A DNA stretch of 64,000 bases from Nitrospirota bacterium (GTDB lineage Bacteria > Nitrospirota > Thermodesulfovibrionia > UBA6902), in NCBI GenBank assembly GCA_016213935.1, contig JACQZG010000001.1, positions 32,280 through 96,279 of the forward strand, given 5' to 3'. A program made the position numbers and the translations under genes. Shown piece after piece: positions 1-8,753 of this stretch; the first letter of the stretch is position 1, and each line of letters begins with the position of its first letter. The notes below the pieces were generated by a model that was not told the origin of the DNA, did not search any database, and saw nothing but the letters and a program-made list of their open reading frames with translations.

Positions 1-181
1 TGTCGCGGACAGTGTATGCGAGCGCGAGGTAATGGTCGTTTTTTGTCGCGACCTTTGAAAACTTTCCCTGAAGATAAAAGAGGTTGTCTAAAAAAGCTTT
101 TTTTATGGACTGAACGCCCAGTCCGGTCCTTGTGTCGCCGTCAGGCTTCTTTTCTGCGGAGGTTTTCTTTCGCGGCTTCAT
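1..181 (-). CDS. glgP: glycogen/starch phosphorylase, N-terminal fragment
   Basis: Only the first 60 codons are inside the window; the gene runs off the left edge. The ATG at 179-181 opens a lysine-rich leader, followed by a segment reading LFYLQGKFSKVATKND and ending in YLALAYTVRD. That pattern is typical of the N-terminal region of alpha-glucan (glycogen) phosphorylases, which release glucose-1-phosphate from storage glucan with a PLP cofactor. The catalytic and PLP-binding parts lie outside the window, so activity cannot be judged. It is transcribed in the same direction as yidC, with a gap of about 80 bases. Confidence 0.72.
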   Translation of the reverse strand, partial: MKPRKKTSAEKKPDGDTRTGLGVQSIKKAFLDNLFYLQGKFSKVATKNDHYLALAYTVRD

Positions 182-260
182 GAATATAAGAATTATACAG
201 CATATTCTTTTAACTTGCGAAAAGAAGTCATCCGGGGATTTGCTGAATTAAATATCCTGC

Positions 261-1811
261 CTACGCTTCGGCTTTTTGGTTAATGAAGTACTGCTGAACG
301 ATGGCGAGGATGTTATTGACGAGCCAGTATATGACAAGCCCCGAAGGGAAGGTGAGGAACATAACAGTGAAGATTACGGGCAGTATCATCATTACCTTTG
401 CCTGCGCCGGGTCAACGGTTGTGGGCGTCATCTTCTGCTGAAGCACCATGCTCGCGCCCATGACGACAGGGAGTATGTAGTAAGGGTCTTTTGTAGCAAG
501 GTCGGTTATCCAGAGCATAAAAGGTGCGCCTCTCAGTTCAATCGCCTGAAGGAGCACATTATAAAGCGCGATAAAGACCGGAATCTGAAGGAGCATGGGG
601 AGGCATCCGCCTAACGGATTGACCTTATACTTTTTGTATAACTCCATCATCTCCTTCTGCTGCCTCTGCGGGTCTTTTTTATACTTCTCCTTAATCTCTG
701 CCATCATCGGCTGTATCTTCTGCATCTTCTTCATGGACTGCTGGCTCTTATTAAGGAGCGGGATAAACGGGATCCTCACGGCAATGGTCATAATGATAAT
801 CGCCCATCCGTAATTGCCTAAGAATTTATAGAGAAACTTAAGGAACCAGAAAAGAGGCACGGCTACGACCGAGAACCAGCCGAAATCAATTATATGCTCA
901 AGCCCCATATTCAGGCTGCTGAGCCTGTCATACTCCTTTGGCCCCGCATAGAGGACAAAATCCCTTTTCCCGGAGGCGGATTTGAATGCTATCTCAGGAC
1001 TGCCCTGCTCTTTCCATGCATTCGCTCCGATAATCGAACTTTTAGGGATGAGAGCGGCAGTGAAGTATTTGTCTTCCTGAGCTATCCACCGTATGTTCCC
1101 TGTCACGTATTTATCGCTCTTCTTCTCGTCGAATTTCTCCAGCGTCGAGTCGAGAAGGAGTATCGGGCCTGAATGGATCTGCATACCGCTTTCAACATTG
1201 AAGAGCCCGAAGCCGCTGCCGACAGGGAGCATATAGTCAGGGGTATTGACCGCGTCAATGCTTATGTCAACCCTATAATCGTTATTATGGAAGAGGAGGT
1301 TCTTCCTGATGGAGAGCCCTTGGTTTTCATAACTGAAGGTTATCTTTCCCTCTCTCTCCCCGTTTTCCGAAAGCCGGATATCCTTTGCGGTTGTATTGAA
1401 TATGATATTCTGAGGCAGGCCGCGGTTTGAGCCTTCAAGGAGCATTGCCAGCGGCGCTGTTGCGCCGGGTTTTTTGAGAAGGACCACAGGTGTTCCTTCT
1501 TTATCTTTGTAATTCTTCAGTTCCCAGTATGTTATTACAGCCCCTTTGGTTGAAAATACGGCTTTGTAGAGGTCTGTTTCGACAACCACGTCTTCTCCGG
1601 CAGAAACATCGGCCGCAATCTGATTAAGGGCTGAAGACCCTGCCGGCATCTGAGCAGTAGGCTCAACTGTTTCAGTAGATGCCTCTCCGGGTTTTTGCTC
1701 TTGCGTCGCAGCCGGAGGTGCGGTATCAGGCTGTTTTGGCTGGAATATCACATACCAGAGAAAGAGAACCAGCATGGAAAGGACGACAGCCAGAAGGGTG
1801 CGTTTTTCCAT
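261..1811 (-). CDS. yidC: membrane protein insertase YidC
   Basis: YidC/Oxa1/Alb3 insertase, which places proteins into the inner membrane alone or with SecYEG. The 516-residue length is usual for diderm YidC. An N-terminal membrane anchor (LLAVVLSMLVLFLWYVIF) is followed by a Pro/Thr-rich linker, a periplasmic P1 beta-domain (about 70-300) and the conserved insertase core (about 305-510). The core has the cytoplasmic Lys/Met-rich hairpin (KSQQSMKKMQKIQPMM) and the segment NPLGGCLPMLLQIPVFIALY. It lies downstream of rpmH and yidD on the same strand, the usual rpmH-rnpA-yidD-yidC order except that rnpA is missing. Assignment is secure from the core motifs. Confidence 0.97.
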   Translation of the reverse strand: MEKRTLLAVVLSMLVLFLWYVIFQPKQPDTAPPAATQEQKPGEASTETVEPTAQMPAGSSALNQIAADVSAGEDVVVETDLYKAVFSTKGAVITYWELKNYKDKEGTPVVLLKKPGATAPLAMLLEGSNRGLPQNIIFNTTAKDIRLSENGEREGKITFSYENQGLSIRKNLLFHNNDYRVDISIDAVNTPDYMLPVGSGFGLFNVESGMQIHSGPILLLDSTLEKFDEKKSDKYVTGNIRWIAQEDKYFTAALIPKSSIIGANAWKEQGSPEIAFKSASGKRDFVLYAGPKEYDRLSSLNMGLEHIIDFGWFSVVAVPLFWFLKFLYKFLGNYGWAIIIMTIAVRIPFIPLLNKSQQSMKKMQKIQPMMAEIKEKYKKDPQRQQKEMMELYKKYKVNPLGGCLPMLLQIPVFIALYNVLLQAIELRGAPFMLWITDLATKDPYYILPVVMGASMVLQQKMTPTTVDPAQAKVMMILPVIFTVMFLTFPSGLVIYWLVNNILAIVQQYFINQKAEA

Positions 1812-1872
1812 TATATCGTCATCTCCGGATTGTTGATTTCAGGCATGCGGGCAAGCATTCGGTTCTCCTCCA

Positions 1873-2082
1873 TTATTTTACAGGGTCAAATCCGCCAGGA
1901 TGAAAGGGGTGGCATTTGAGAATTCTTTTGAAGAACAGGAAGAGCCCCTTTACAGTGCCGTATTCTTTGACCGCTTCGATGCAGTAGGATGAGCAGGACG
2001 GGTAAAACCTGCATGAATCAGGGAGAAAGGGCGAGATATATCTCTGATAGCCTTTTATCGCAAGAATAGCAGCTTTCTTCAC
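1873..2082 (-). CDS. yidD: membrane protein insertion efficiency factor YidD
   Basis: Small YidD (UPF0161, haemolytic domain) protein of 69 residues, thought to assist YidC-dependent membrane insertion. The family signature is clear: [20 protein letters not shown] with three conserved cysteines, then a C-terminal [13 protein letters not shown]. The start is a GTG (2080-2082) whose first base is the last base of the rpmH stop codon (TAGTG), so the two genes should be translationally coupled. Normally rnpA sits in this position between rpmH and yidD; here there is no room for it. Confidence 0.95.
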   Translation of the reverse strand: MKKAAILAIKGYQRYISPFLPDSCRFYPSCSSYCIEAVKEYGTVKGLFLFFKRILKCHPFHPGGFDPVK

Positions 2083-2219
2083 TATACCGAGAGCTTTTTG
2101 CGGCTTTTTGCCCGCCTGTTTTTCAGGACATTCCGTCCGCCCCTGGTGCTCATCCGTTCCAGAAAGCCGTGTTTCCGGGAGCGTTTTCTCACAGAAGGGT
2201 GATAGGTTGTATATGTCAT
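2082..2219 (-). CDS. rpmH: 50S ribosomal protein L34
   Basis: A 45-residue, very basic protein. It begins [20 protein letters not shown] and continues [20 protein letters not shown], the canonical L34 pattern (HGFxxRMxTxxGRxVLxxRRxKGR). L34 is a late-assembling protein of the large ribosomal subunit. An AAAGGAG Shine-Dalgarno lies just upstream of the ATG at 2217-2219. It is the first gene of a run with yidD and yidC and overlaps yidD by one base. It often neighbours dnaA near oriC, but no dnaA is present here; a different gene lies upstream on the other strand. Confidence 0.96.
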   Translation of the reverse strand: MTYTTYHPSVRKRSRKHGFLERMSTRGGRNVLKNRRAKSRKKLSV

Positions 2220-2344
2220 GATTTACTCCTTTTATTGTTCTGTAACTATATGATAAAATCCAGACGCATGGAATAGTATTCTACATTTACAACGCAAAAA
2301 AATCAAACTGGAATTCCGAAGGTTACGGGAGAATTATACGATCG

Positions 2345-2791
2345 ATGGGCTTTGACATAAAGAAATATGACCCTGCCGTTGACAAAAGGCTTCTGATACT
2401 TCTCTCAGGCCTTCTCTGGAGCGTTGTAGGCGTAATGCTCTGTATGCTTGCCTACAAATGGCTCTCGATAACAAGCGGCGTTGCGTCGCTTTATTTTGTC
2501 GTCTCCGGCGCCGCGCTCGCTCTTCTGATTCACCATTTCGGCTTTCTCAAACTTGTCGACAAGAATGTGAAGCGCATCTCTTCTTATAAAGAAAAGGCAT
2601 GCCTTTTCGCCTTTCAGGAGAGGAAGAGCTATCTGATAATAGCTGTGATGATATGCCTCGGCGTCATTCTGAGGCATTCTCCTCTGCCGAAGCCTTATCT
2701 CTCGGTTATCTATATCGGTTTCGGCGGGGCGATGATATTGTCGAGCATTAAATACTTCCGCCTCTTCGTCAGGCTCATGCTTGCGGGCTGA
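2345..2791 (+). CDS. conserved hypothetical four-helix membrane protein
   Basis: Not assigned to a named family. The 148 residues contain four likely transmembrane segments: about 16-36 (LLILLSGLLWSVVGVMLCML), 43-63, 93-110 and 119-136. Short cytoplasmic-looking basic loops (KLVDKNVKRISSYKEKA) lie between the second and third. No catalytic motif or signal peptide is visible. It is the only plus-strand gene in the first 19 kb, lies divergent to rpmH and ends 8 bases before the mnmG stop, so the two converge. It is presumably an integral inner-membrane protein of unknown role. Confidence 0.7.
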   Translation: MGFDIKKYDPAVDKRLLILLSGLLWSVVGVMLCMLAYKWLSITSGVASLYFVVSGAALALLIHHFGFLKLVDKNVKRISSYKEKACLFAFQERKSYLIIAVMICLGVILRHSPLPKPYLSVIYIGFGGAMILSSIKYFRLFVRLMLAG

Positions 2792-2799
2792 AGGGAGGT

Positions 2800-4686
2800 T
2801 TAGTTACGTTCCCTGAAATTCTTCATCTCCCGTCTCCGCCTTTCAACAGCCACCATTAGAAGCGATACAGCCGCAGGCGTAACTCCGGGAATCCTTCCCG
2901 CCTGGCCGAGGTTCAGAGGTTTTATCTCTTCGAGCTTGCCGACCACTTCATTTGACAGTCCGGGGATGCCTCCGTATGAAAAATCTTCAGGTATCTTTAT
3001 TGTCTCAACCTTTTTTAATCTCTCGGCAAGTTCCGCCTGCCGCTTAATGTAGCCCGAATATTTAGCCTGTATCTCTACCTGTTCCGCGATATCCGGAGCG
3101 AGTCTTTTTTGAGGGGGCGATATTTTCGCGATGCCGGCATAACCGACGCCGGGCCTTTTGAGAAGCTGATAAAGGGCTATATCCTCTTTTATCTCAGCGA
3201 GGCCGAGGCCTTTCAATACGGGGTTTGCCTTTGAAGGCTTTGCCCTCAATGACTTCAATCTTTTTATCTCTTCCTTTGTCATCTCTTTCTTAAAGAGAAG
3301 CCGGTCAAATGCCTCTTTGCAGATAAGCCCCAGTTCAAATCCCTTCTCCATTAACCGAATGTCCGCGTTGTCCTGCCTCAGGAGGAGCCTGTATTCGGCG
3401 CGTGAAGTGAACATCCTGTACGGCTCCTTCGTCCCTTTTGTGACAAGGTCGTCAATAAGGACTCCGATATATGCCTCGTCCCTTCCGAGGATTAGCGGAG
3501 GAAGTCCCTTTATCTTCATGGCCGCGTTTATTCCTGCCATAAGCCCCTGCGCGGCGGCCTCTTCATAGCCTGATGTCCCGTTTATCTGACCCGCGAGAAA
3601 GAGCCCTTCCACCGGTTTTGTCTCAAGAGAAGATTTCAACTGTGTGGGACAGGCGTAATCATACTCTATCGCGTAACCGAATTTTGCTATCCTTGCGTTC
3701 TCAAGCCCGGCGATGCTCTTTACAAATTTTTCCTGCGCCTCTTCGGGAAGGCTTGTTGAGATCCCGTTCGCGTAATATTCATCCGAATCAATGCCCTCGG
3801 GCTCGAGAAATACCTGATGCCGCTCCCTCTCCATAAACCTTACGACTTTATCCTCAATTGAAGGGCAGTATCTCGGGCCCGCCCCTTTGATGACTCCGCT
3901 GTAAAGCGGCGAGTCTTTCAGGTTCTCTCTGATTATCCTGTGGGTCTCTGAATTTGTGTAGGTCATGTAGCAGGGAAGCTGGGGGTTTAGAATCTTTTTT
4001 GTAAATAGCGACATGGGCGGGGGAGGCATGTCGCCTTCCTGTATTGTCATGACTGACAAGTCAACCCCTTTTTTGTTTATGCGGGGAGGCGTGCCTGTCT
4101 TGAGCCTCCCTATCTTTAGCCCCATGGCAGAAAGGCTCTCTGAAACTCCAAGTGAAGGCGGCTCGCCGGCCCTTCCCGCGGGATAATTTTTAAGCCCGAT
4201 ATGGATGAGGCCGTTAAGGAATGTGCCTGTGGTGATTATGACTGCCTTTGCAAAGTATTCGCCTTTGGGCGTTCTGATGCCTGTAACTTTGCCCTTATGT
4301 GAAATGACTTTATTCACTGTCTCTTCGATAATCTCAACCCCTGCCTGTGAGGCGAGAGCCTCCTTAGCGTATTTTCTGTATAGCGCCCTGTCGCACTGCG
4401 CCCTTGTCGCCCATACGGCAGGGCCCTTGCTCTTGTTAAGGACTTTGAATTGTATTCCGGCCTTGTCGGTTATCTTCGCCATCTCGCCGCCAAGAGCGTC
4501 TATCTCTTTTACGAGATGGCTCTTTGCGAGGCCGCCTATCGCCGGGTTGCATGACATCTGCCCTATTGTCCGGGCGTTCATTGTAAACAGCGCGGCGTTC
4601 ATGCCCATGCGCGCGGCCGCAAGCGAAGCCTCTATGCCCGCATGCCCGCCGCCGATGACTATAACATCGAAGTTATGGTTGTTCAC
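2800..4686 (-). CDS. mnmG: tRNA U34 carboxymethylaminomethyl-modifying enzyme MnmG (GidA)
   Basis: FAD-dependent subunit that, with MnmE, installs the (carboxymethyl)aminomethyl group on wobble U34 of tRNAs. The FAD Rossmann motif follows immediately after the start (FDVIVIGGGHAGIEASLAAA), then MSCNPAIGGLAKSHLVKEID. Other MnmG blocks visible are the GLKNYPAGRAGEPPS segment, GPRYCPSIEDK and MFTSRAEYRLLLRQDNAD. The reading frame is open to 4743, but the GTG at 4684-4686 gives the family length (628 residues) and the usual start just before the FAD motif. It therefore overlaps the upstream flippase-like gene by 14 bases. mnmE is not in the window. Confidence 0.95.
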   Translation of the reverse strand: MNNHNFDVIVIGGGHAGIEASLAAARMGMNAALFTMNARTIGQMSCNPAIGGLAKSHLVKEIDALGGEMAKITDKAGIQFKVLNKSKGPAVWATRAQCDRALYRKYAKEALASQAGVEIIEETVNKVISHKGKVTGIRTPKGEYFAKAVIITTGTFLNGLIHIGLKNYPAGRAGEPPSLGVSESLSAMGLKIGRLKTGTPPRINKKGVDLSVMTIQEGDMPPPPMSLFTKKILNPQLPCYMTYTNSETHRIIRENLKDSPLYSGVIKGAGPRYCPSIEDKVVRFMERERHQVFLEPEGIDSDEYYANGISTSLPEEAQEKFVKSIAGLENARIAKFGYAIEYDYACPTQLKSSLETKPVEGLFLAGQINGTSGYEEAAAQGLMAGINAAMKIKGLPPLILGRDEAYIGVLIDDLVTKGTKEPYRMFTSRAEYRLLLRQDNADIRLMEKGFELGLICKEAFDRLLFKKEMTKEEIKRLKSLRAKPSKANPVLKGLGLAEIKEDIALYQLLKRPGVGYAGIAKISPPQKRLAPDIAEQVEIQAKYSGYIKRQAELAERLKKVETIKIPEDFSYGGIPGLSNEVVGKLEEIKPLNLGQAGRIPGVTPAAVSLLMVAVERRRREMKNFRERN

Positions 4687-5581
4687 CCTCAACCCTGCTT
4701 TTTTTAATGCGGAGAAATTCGATCCCGCCCAACATCCTGACAAGCACCATATTCAGAAAGACGAGGAAAGAGAGGCTTATCGCGTCAACCCGGCTTAACC
4801 CGACCTGGGAAAAGAGTATCACAAAACCCGCCTCCCTGATGCCTGAGCCGGCTATCGATATCGGAATGACCGTAGCCGCGGTTATTATCGGGATGAACAG
4901 AAAGAAATAAATTATGTTGAGGTTGAAGCCGAGAGAGAGCGATACGAGATAGAATGATATGATACCGAGCGATTGTATTATCATGCTGAGGATGAGGCCG
5001 TTCAATATTATATCTCTCCTTCCTCTGAACTCCATAAGCGGTTTATGGAATTCGCCGAGAAACTTTATCTTTCCCCAGTTGACATTCCAGAAGATGAGGC
5101 TCGCTAAGAGAAAGGCGAGGAAGAAGGCCGGCACTGCCCAGAATATCGTTGTCTCTCTTAAATAACCGTGCCCGCCGATGAATGCAATGAGGCCGAGCAG
5201 GGCGAGGGCTGTCATGCCGAGATATCTGTCCATGAACAATGAAGCCAAAGACGGGCCGATATCGCTTTTATCCTTGTATAAATAATATGCCTTTACCGCG
5301 TCGCCGCCGACAAGGCCGGGGAGAAAAGTGTTGAAGAACGCGCCGATGAAATAGAGAGAGACAAGCCTTGAGTATTTTGTATTATCCGGCAGAAAGAGCG
5401 CCCACCGCCTTGCGGAGATGAAGAGGGTGCTCATGTACGCTAACGCTCCACAGAGAAAGAGGGGCTTGTCAATATTCTTCAGCTTTGCCGCTATCTCATT
5501 AAGGTCGATTTCGCGGAGGAAGAAGTAAAGAAGGGCGCTGCTTACGGAGAGCTTGAGGCAAAAGCTAAGAAGCTTTTTCAA
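4673..5581 (-). CDS. lysylphosphatidylglycerol synthase TM-region / flippase-like protein (UPF0104, AglD2)
   Basis: 302-residue integral membrane protein of the LPG_synthase_TM / UPF0104 family. Six to eight hydrophobic segments are visible, along with family-typical stretches NTFLPGLVGGDAVKAYYLY (about 88-106) and PISIAGSGIREAGFVILF (about 245-262). The aminoacyltransferase domain of MprF is absent, so it resembles the stand-alone flippase-like relatives that accompany lipid-linked sugar genes. It overlaps the GT2 gene upstream by 17 bases and mnmG downstream by 14 bases, so it is part of one operon. A role in lipid or lipid-linked sugar translocation is inferred from context only. Confidence 0.85.
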   Translation of the reverse strand: MKKLLSFCLKLSVSSALLYFFLREIDLNEIAAKLKNIDKPLFLCGALAYMSTLFISARRWALFLPDNTKYSRLVSLYFIGAFFNTFLPGLVGGDAVKAYYLYKDKSDIGPSLASLFMDRYLGMTALALLGLIAFIGGHGYLRETTIFWAVPAFFLAFLLASLIFWNVNWGKIKFLGEFHKPLMEFRGRRDIILNGLILSMIIQSLGIISFYLVSLSLGFNLNIIYFFLFIPIITAATVIPISIAGSGIREAGFVILFSQVGLSRVDAISLSFLVFLNMVLVRMLGGIEFLRIKKSRVEGEQP

Positions 5582-6509
5582 TTTCAGAATTCCTCAGAAC
5601 ATATATCGGCTTCTTCTGGCTTTCATGATAGACCCTCACGAGAAGTTCGCCGAGAAGCCCCATCCCGATAAGCTGAATGCCGACAATGATAAGCAGTATG
5701 CCAAGGAGCAGGAGCGGCCTGCCTCCTATGTTATGGCCTGAAAGTTTTACGGCTGTAAGATAAGCGGATATCGCAAGCCCGGCAAGGCATGAGAGGAGCC
5801 CCCACGGGCCGAATGCCTGAAGAGGTTTTGTTGAAAAGCTCTGAAGGAACTTTACGGTGATGAGGTCGAGTATGACATTCATCGTCCTGCCTATTCCGTA
5901 TTTCGATGCGCCGAATCTTCTCGGGTTATGCGCTGTCTCGACCTCCGCAATCTTTACGCCGTACCAGCTTGCTACGGCAGGGATGAACCTGTGCATCTCG
6001 CCGTAGAGGTTTATGTTCTTTACAACCTCGGCCTTGTAGGCTTTGAGGCTGCATCCGTAATCATGGAGTTTCACCCCGGTAACCCAGCTTATGAGCCGGT
6101 TCGCGATCATTGAAGGAAGCCTTCTCGAAATGAACTTGTCTTTCCGGTTCTTTCTCCATCCGCTCACGATGTCGTATTCGCCGATCAGTGACGCAAGCTT
6201 CGGGATGTCAGCCGGGTCATTCTGAAGGTCTCCGTCGATAGTTGCTATCACATCTCCTTTTGCGTGGTCAAAGCCAGCGGCAAATGCCGCGGTCTGGCCG
6301 AAATTCCGCCTGAAGCTCAAAGGCCTGACTTTTGAATCTGAGGCGGCGAATTGATTTATCAGGCGGAGCGTATTGTCAGAGCTTCCGTCATCGATGAATA
6401 AAATCTCATAGGAGGCGCCGCATGAATCCATGGCGGACTTAAGAGAGGCGTACAGATGAGGAAGGCTCTCTTCCTCGTTATAGAGCGGGACAACTATTGA
6501 TACGAACAA
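5565..6509 (-). CDS. family 2 glycosyltransferase, polyprenyl-phosphate type (ArnC/DPM1-like)
   Basis: 314-residue GT2 enzyme with an N-terminal GT-A domain (about 1-220) and two C-terminal membrane helices (about 232-255 and 264-290). Family motifs seen are VSIVVPLYNEEESLPHLY, ILFIDDGSSDNTL, the NFGQTAAFAAGFDHAKGDVI segment and IDGDLQNDPADIP. These fit enzymes that load a sugar onto undecaprenyl phosphate or dolichyl phosphate (ArnC, GtrB, DPM1). The downstream flippase-like protein and the upstream PAP2-GT39 fusion support a lipid-linked sugar pathway modifying a cell-surface glycan or lipid. The sugar transferred cannot be told from sequence. Confidence 0.92.
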   Translation of the reverse strand: MFVSIVVPLYNEEESLPHLYASLKSAMDSCGASYEILFIDDGSSDNTLRLINQFAASDSKVRPLSFRRNFGQTAAFAAGFDHAKGDVIATIDGDLQNDPADIPKLASLIGEYDIVSGWRKNRKDKFISRRLPSMIANRLISWVTGVKLHDYGCSLKAYKAEVVKNINLYGEMHRFIPAVASWYGVKIAEVETAHNPRRFGASKYGIGRTMNVILDLITVKFLQSFSTKPLQAFGPWGLLSCLAGLAISAYLTAVKLSGHNIGGRPLLLLGILLIIVGIQLIGMGLLGELLVRVYHESQKKPIYVLRNSEIEKAS

Positions 6510-6532
6510 TATATCTCCTTGATAGACTATCT

Positions 6533-6556
6533 GTCATCCGGACAAGCCGGAATGAC
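6533..6556. repeat. short REP-like palindrome
   Basis: GTCATCCGGACAAGCCGGAATGAC has inverted ends (GTCAT/ATGAC and CCGG/CCGG) and lies in the 104-base gap between the GT2 and PAP2-GT39 genes. It belongs to the same type of GTCAT...ATGAC element found at 23961, 36079, 37137 and 37892. Confidence 0.6.
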
Positions 6557-6613
6557 GCAGGGTGAAACAGAATTATAGTATTGCAACTATAGTTAACGAT
6601 TCTGTCCTGCATC

Positions 6614-8713
6614 TCAATAACTCTCAAAAACTTTTTTGGGAAGCCCCCTGAAATTATAACATTTGAAAATAACATATTTTCGCAGAGCTTTTTCATCCTT
6701 TCTGTAAACAGTGAATATCTCTTTTTCGGCACGGTCAAAGGCAGTTTCAAGTTCAACAGGAAGATTCTCATCCCCGTCCCTGACAAAGATTGCGTCATAT
6801 CCGAGGAGGTTTTCAAACCCCTCCCAGATGTCGTACTGGTTCATCCTCCTGCCGAGGTTTACATTGTACGTGACCGGATGCGATTGCATGTAGAAAGCGA
6901 GCTCTCCCGACACCTGATATTTATCTGAGAATATGAATATGCCTCTCTCTCCCGATGAGGCCATCTCATCATATATTTCATCAACCTTGACGCCAAGCTC
7001 TTTCCAGCCCCTGAGCCTTGATGTCGGGTCTTGTTTGACGGGAAGGTTTATCAATGACGGGTAGTGAGTGACAATGGCAAAAGCAAGAAGCGTAACGGAT
7101 GCCGAGATGAGGAGTATCTTTATGCCTTTTCTGAGAATGTCTTTATTAAGGAAATAATCAGCCGAAGCTATAAAAGCTGTTACATAGGCAGGCATTGCCC
7201 AGTTTGCCTGCACCTTTGCCTGAAGGCTCTTTAATAAAAAAAATGAAAAGACCGGGGCCCAGAACCAGAAGAGAAAACGGGTATTCTGAGCTGTGGTAAA
7301 AGACCGCCTGTTCTTTACCGCGCCGTAAATCGCCAGAATGAAGATGAGCGGGCTTATCACTCCGGCCTGAGAGCCTATGAATTCAAAAAAGTGCCTGAAC
7401 GATATCTTCATCCCCTCTGAAATGTGTGCCTGTCCGGCGGTGTGCTTCAGTGTGACCCAATCATGGTTTATGTTCCAGATTATCACGGGGCTGAAGACAA
7501 GGATGCTTGTCGCGAGGGAGAGGTAAGGCTCTTTTCTTTTGAGCCATGCCCTTTCTTCTTTTGAAAAGATGAGAAAGAGAAAAGCGCAGACATAAAAGAA
7601 TGCCATTGTGTATTTTGTCAGAAGGCCGAGGCCGATGGTTATGCCGAGGAAAATCCAAATCCATATAGCAGCGCTTTCTTCAAATCCCCCCCCCCCGCCT
7701 TTTCTAAAGGGGGAATTATTCTCTATGCTTTGTGCCCTACGCCTTATGCTCTGTCCTCCAACCGCTTTCCAGAAGAGATAGAGTGAAAGCGTCCAGAAGA
7801 AGATAAACGGCGAATCGATCGTCATCACAATGCCGTAAGCCGAAAACAAAGGAGCGAGTTGAAACATCATTCCCGCTGCGCACGCTTTAATATGAACATT
7901 GCGGCCGTTCGGAAAAAGGTTAAGCGTCAGAAGGTAGACAAGTGTCGAACTTGAGGCGAGGAAGAGCGGCGCGAGAAACCTTATGCCGAGCGGGCTGTCG
8001 CCTGCAAGCCATGTGGTTGTTCCAATTAGCCAGGCTGTGAGAGGGCCTTTGGAGTAGTAGCTGAGGTCGAGCCTCCTTGCCCATTCCCAGTAATGCGCCT
8101 CATCCGGGCTTAGATCGAGAGGGCCTGTGATTATGTAATAGTACCTGAAGAAGATGAGCCCGATTACCGATGCCGTGAATACGGTTTTGCCGGGGTTCTT
8201 CTTAAAGTTTTCAGAATATAACCCCTGAAGCACGATAATCATCCATGCGATGACGCCTCCCCACACAGCGCCGGCTATTACGTCTAACGGGTAATGAACG
8301 CCGAGATATACTCTTGAAAGTGCAACAAGCGCCGCCAGCGGGAAGGTGAGGAAGGCGATCCGCCTGAAGAAGTGGGAGAATACTGCCGCAACGGCAAAGC
8401 TGTCAACAGCGTGGCCTGAAGGAAAGGAAGATGAACTTCCGCAGGCTGAGAGAAGCCTCACTCCTTCAAGCGCCTGACAGGGCCTTGGCATTTCAAAGAG
8501 GTGCTTAAGCATATTTGAGCTCATGTCTCCAATGATAAAAGCAAAGAAAGAAAGCATGAGGGGAAGAAGCACTTTTTTTTTCTCTTTTGCAAAAGTGAAG
8601 AGAACGATGATAAAAAAGATCATGTAAGCCTTTTCGGAAATAAAAGGCATTACGATATCAAGGAAGCTGTTTTGCATTCCTCTGTTTATGAGGAAGAAGA
8701 TGGAAGCGTTCAT
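6614..8713 (-). CDS. fusion protein: PAP2 phosphatase + GT39/ArnT-like glycosyltransferase
   Basis: 699 residues joining two membrane enzymes. Residues 1-165 are a complete PAP2 lipid phosphatase: KHLFEMPRP (70-78, KX6RP), SSFPSGHAV (95-103, PSGH) and SRVYLGVH (133-140, SRX5H) supply the phosphatase triad. Residues 180-600 are a multi-spanning GT-C transferase with the ArnT/PMT_2 signature PDEAHYWEWARRLDLSYYSK (203-222). The predicted logic is one protein that uses a polyprenyl-phosphate sugar and recycles or dephosphorylates the lipid carrier. The downstream GT2 and flippase-like genes fit this. At residues about 320-348 a palindromic repeat is inserted in frame and contributes a poly-glycine run encoded by 11 consecutive G. 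Fusion and insertion are seen directly; substrate is unknown. Confidence 0.88.
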   Translation of the reverse strand: MNASIFFLINRGMQNSFLDIVMPFISEKAYMIFFIIVLFTFAKEKKKVLLPLMLSFFAFIIGDMSSNMLKHLFEMPRPCQALEGVRLLSACGSSSSFPSGHAVDSFAVAAVFSHFFRRIAFLTFPLAALVALSRVYLGVHYPLDVIAGAVWGGVIAWMIIVLQGLYSENFKKNPGKTVFTASVIGLIFFRYYYIITGPLDLSPDEAHYWEWARRLDLSYYSKGPLTAWLIGTTTWLAGDSPLGIRFLAPLFLASSSTLVYLLTLNLFPNGRNVHIKACAAGMMFQLAPLFSAYGIVMTIDSPFIFFWTLSLYLFWKAVGGQSIRRRAQSIENNSPFRKGGGGGFEESAAIWIWIFLGITIGLGLLTKYTMAFFYVCAFLFLIFSKEERAWLKRKEPYLSLATSILVFSPVIIWNINHDWVTLKHTAGQAHISEGMKISFRHFFEFIGSQAGVISPLIFILAIYGAVKNRRSFTTAQNTRFLFWFWAPVFSFFLLKSLQAKVQANWAMPAYVTAFIASADYFLNKDILRKGIKILLISASVTLLAFAIVTHYPSLINLPVKQDPTSRLRGWKELGVKVDEIYDEMASSGERGIFIFSDKYQVSGELAFYMQSHPVTYNVNLGRRMNQYDIWEGFENLLGYDAIFVRDGDENLPVELETAFDRAEKEIFTVYRKDEKALRKYVIFKCYNFRGLPKKVFESY
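7685..7714. repeat. in-frame palindromic repeat with poly-C(11) tract inside the PAP2-GT39 gene
   Basis: Read on the coding (minus) strand it is AATTCCCCCTTTAGAAAAGG followed by C then a run of 11 G and ATTTG. This is the shape of the common dispersed palindrome CCCCCTTT-loop-AAAGGGGG. It encodes the residues around ENNSPFRKGGGGGFEES in the loop between two membrane helices. The run of 11 C at 7686-7696 (plus strand) is the longest homopolymer noticed in the window. Confidence 0.75.
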
Positions 8714-8753
8714 CGGTTAATTTTATACGGCAGGGAGAGGCAATGTAAACAGA

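Noticed and set aside
261..2219. oriC at the rpmH end
   Set aside because: No dnaA, dnaN or DnaA-box cluster near rpmH; the only exact DnaA box noted is 53 kb away.
4205..4798. 197-residue open frame opposite mnmG
   Set aside because: Antisense shadow of a conserved gene; no RBS or recognisable protein.
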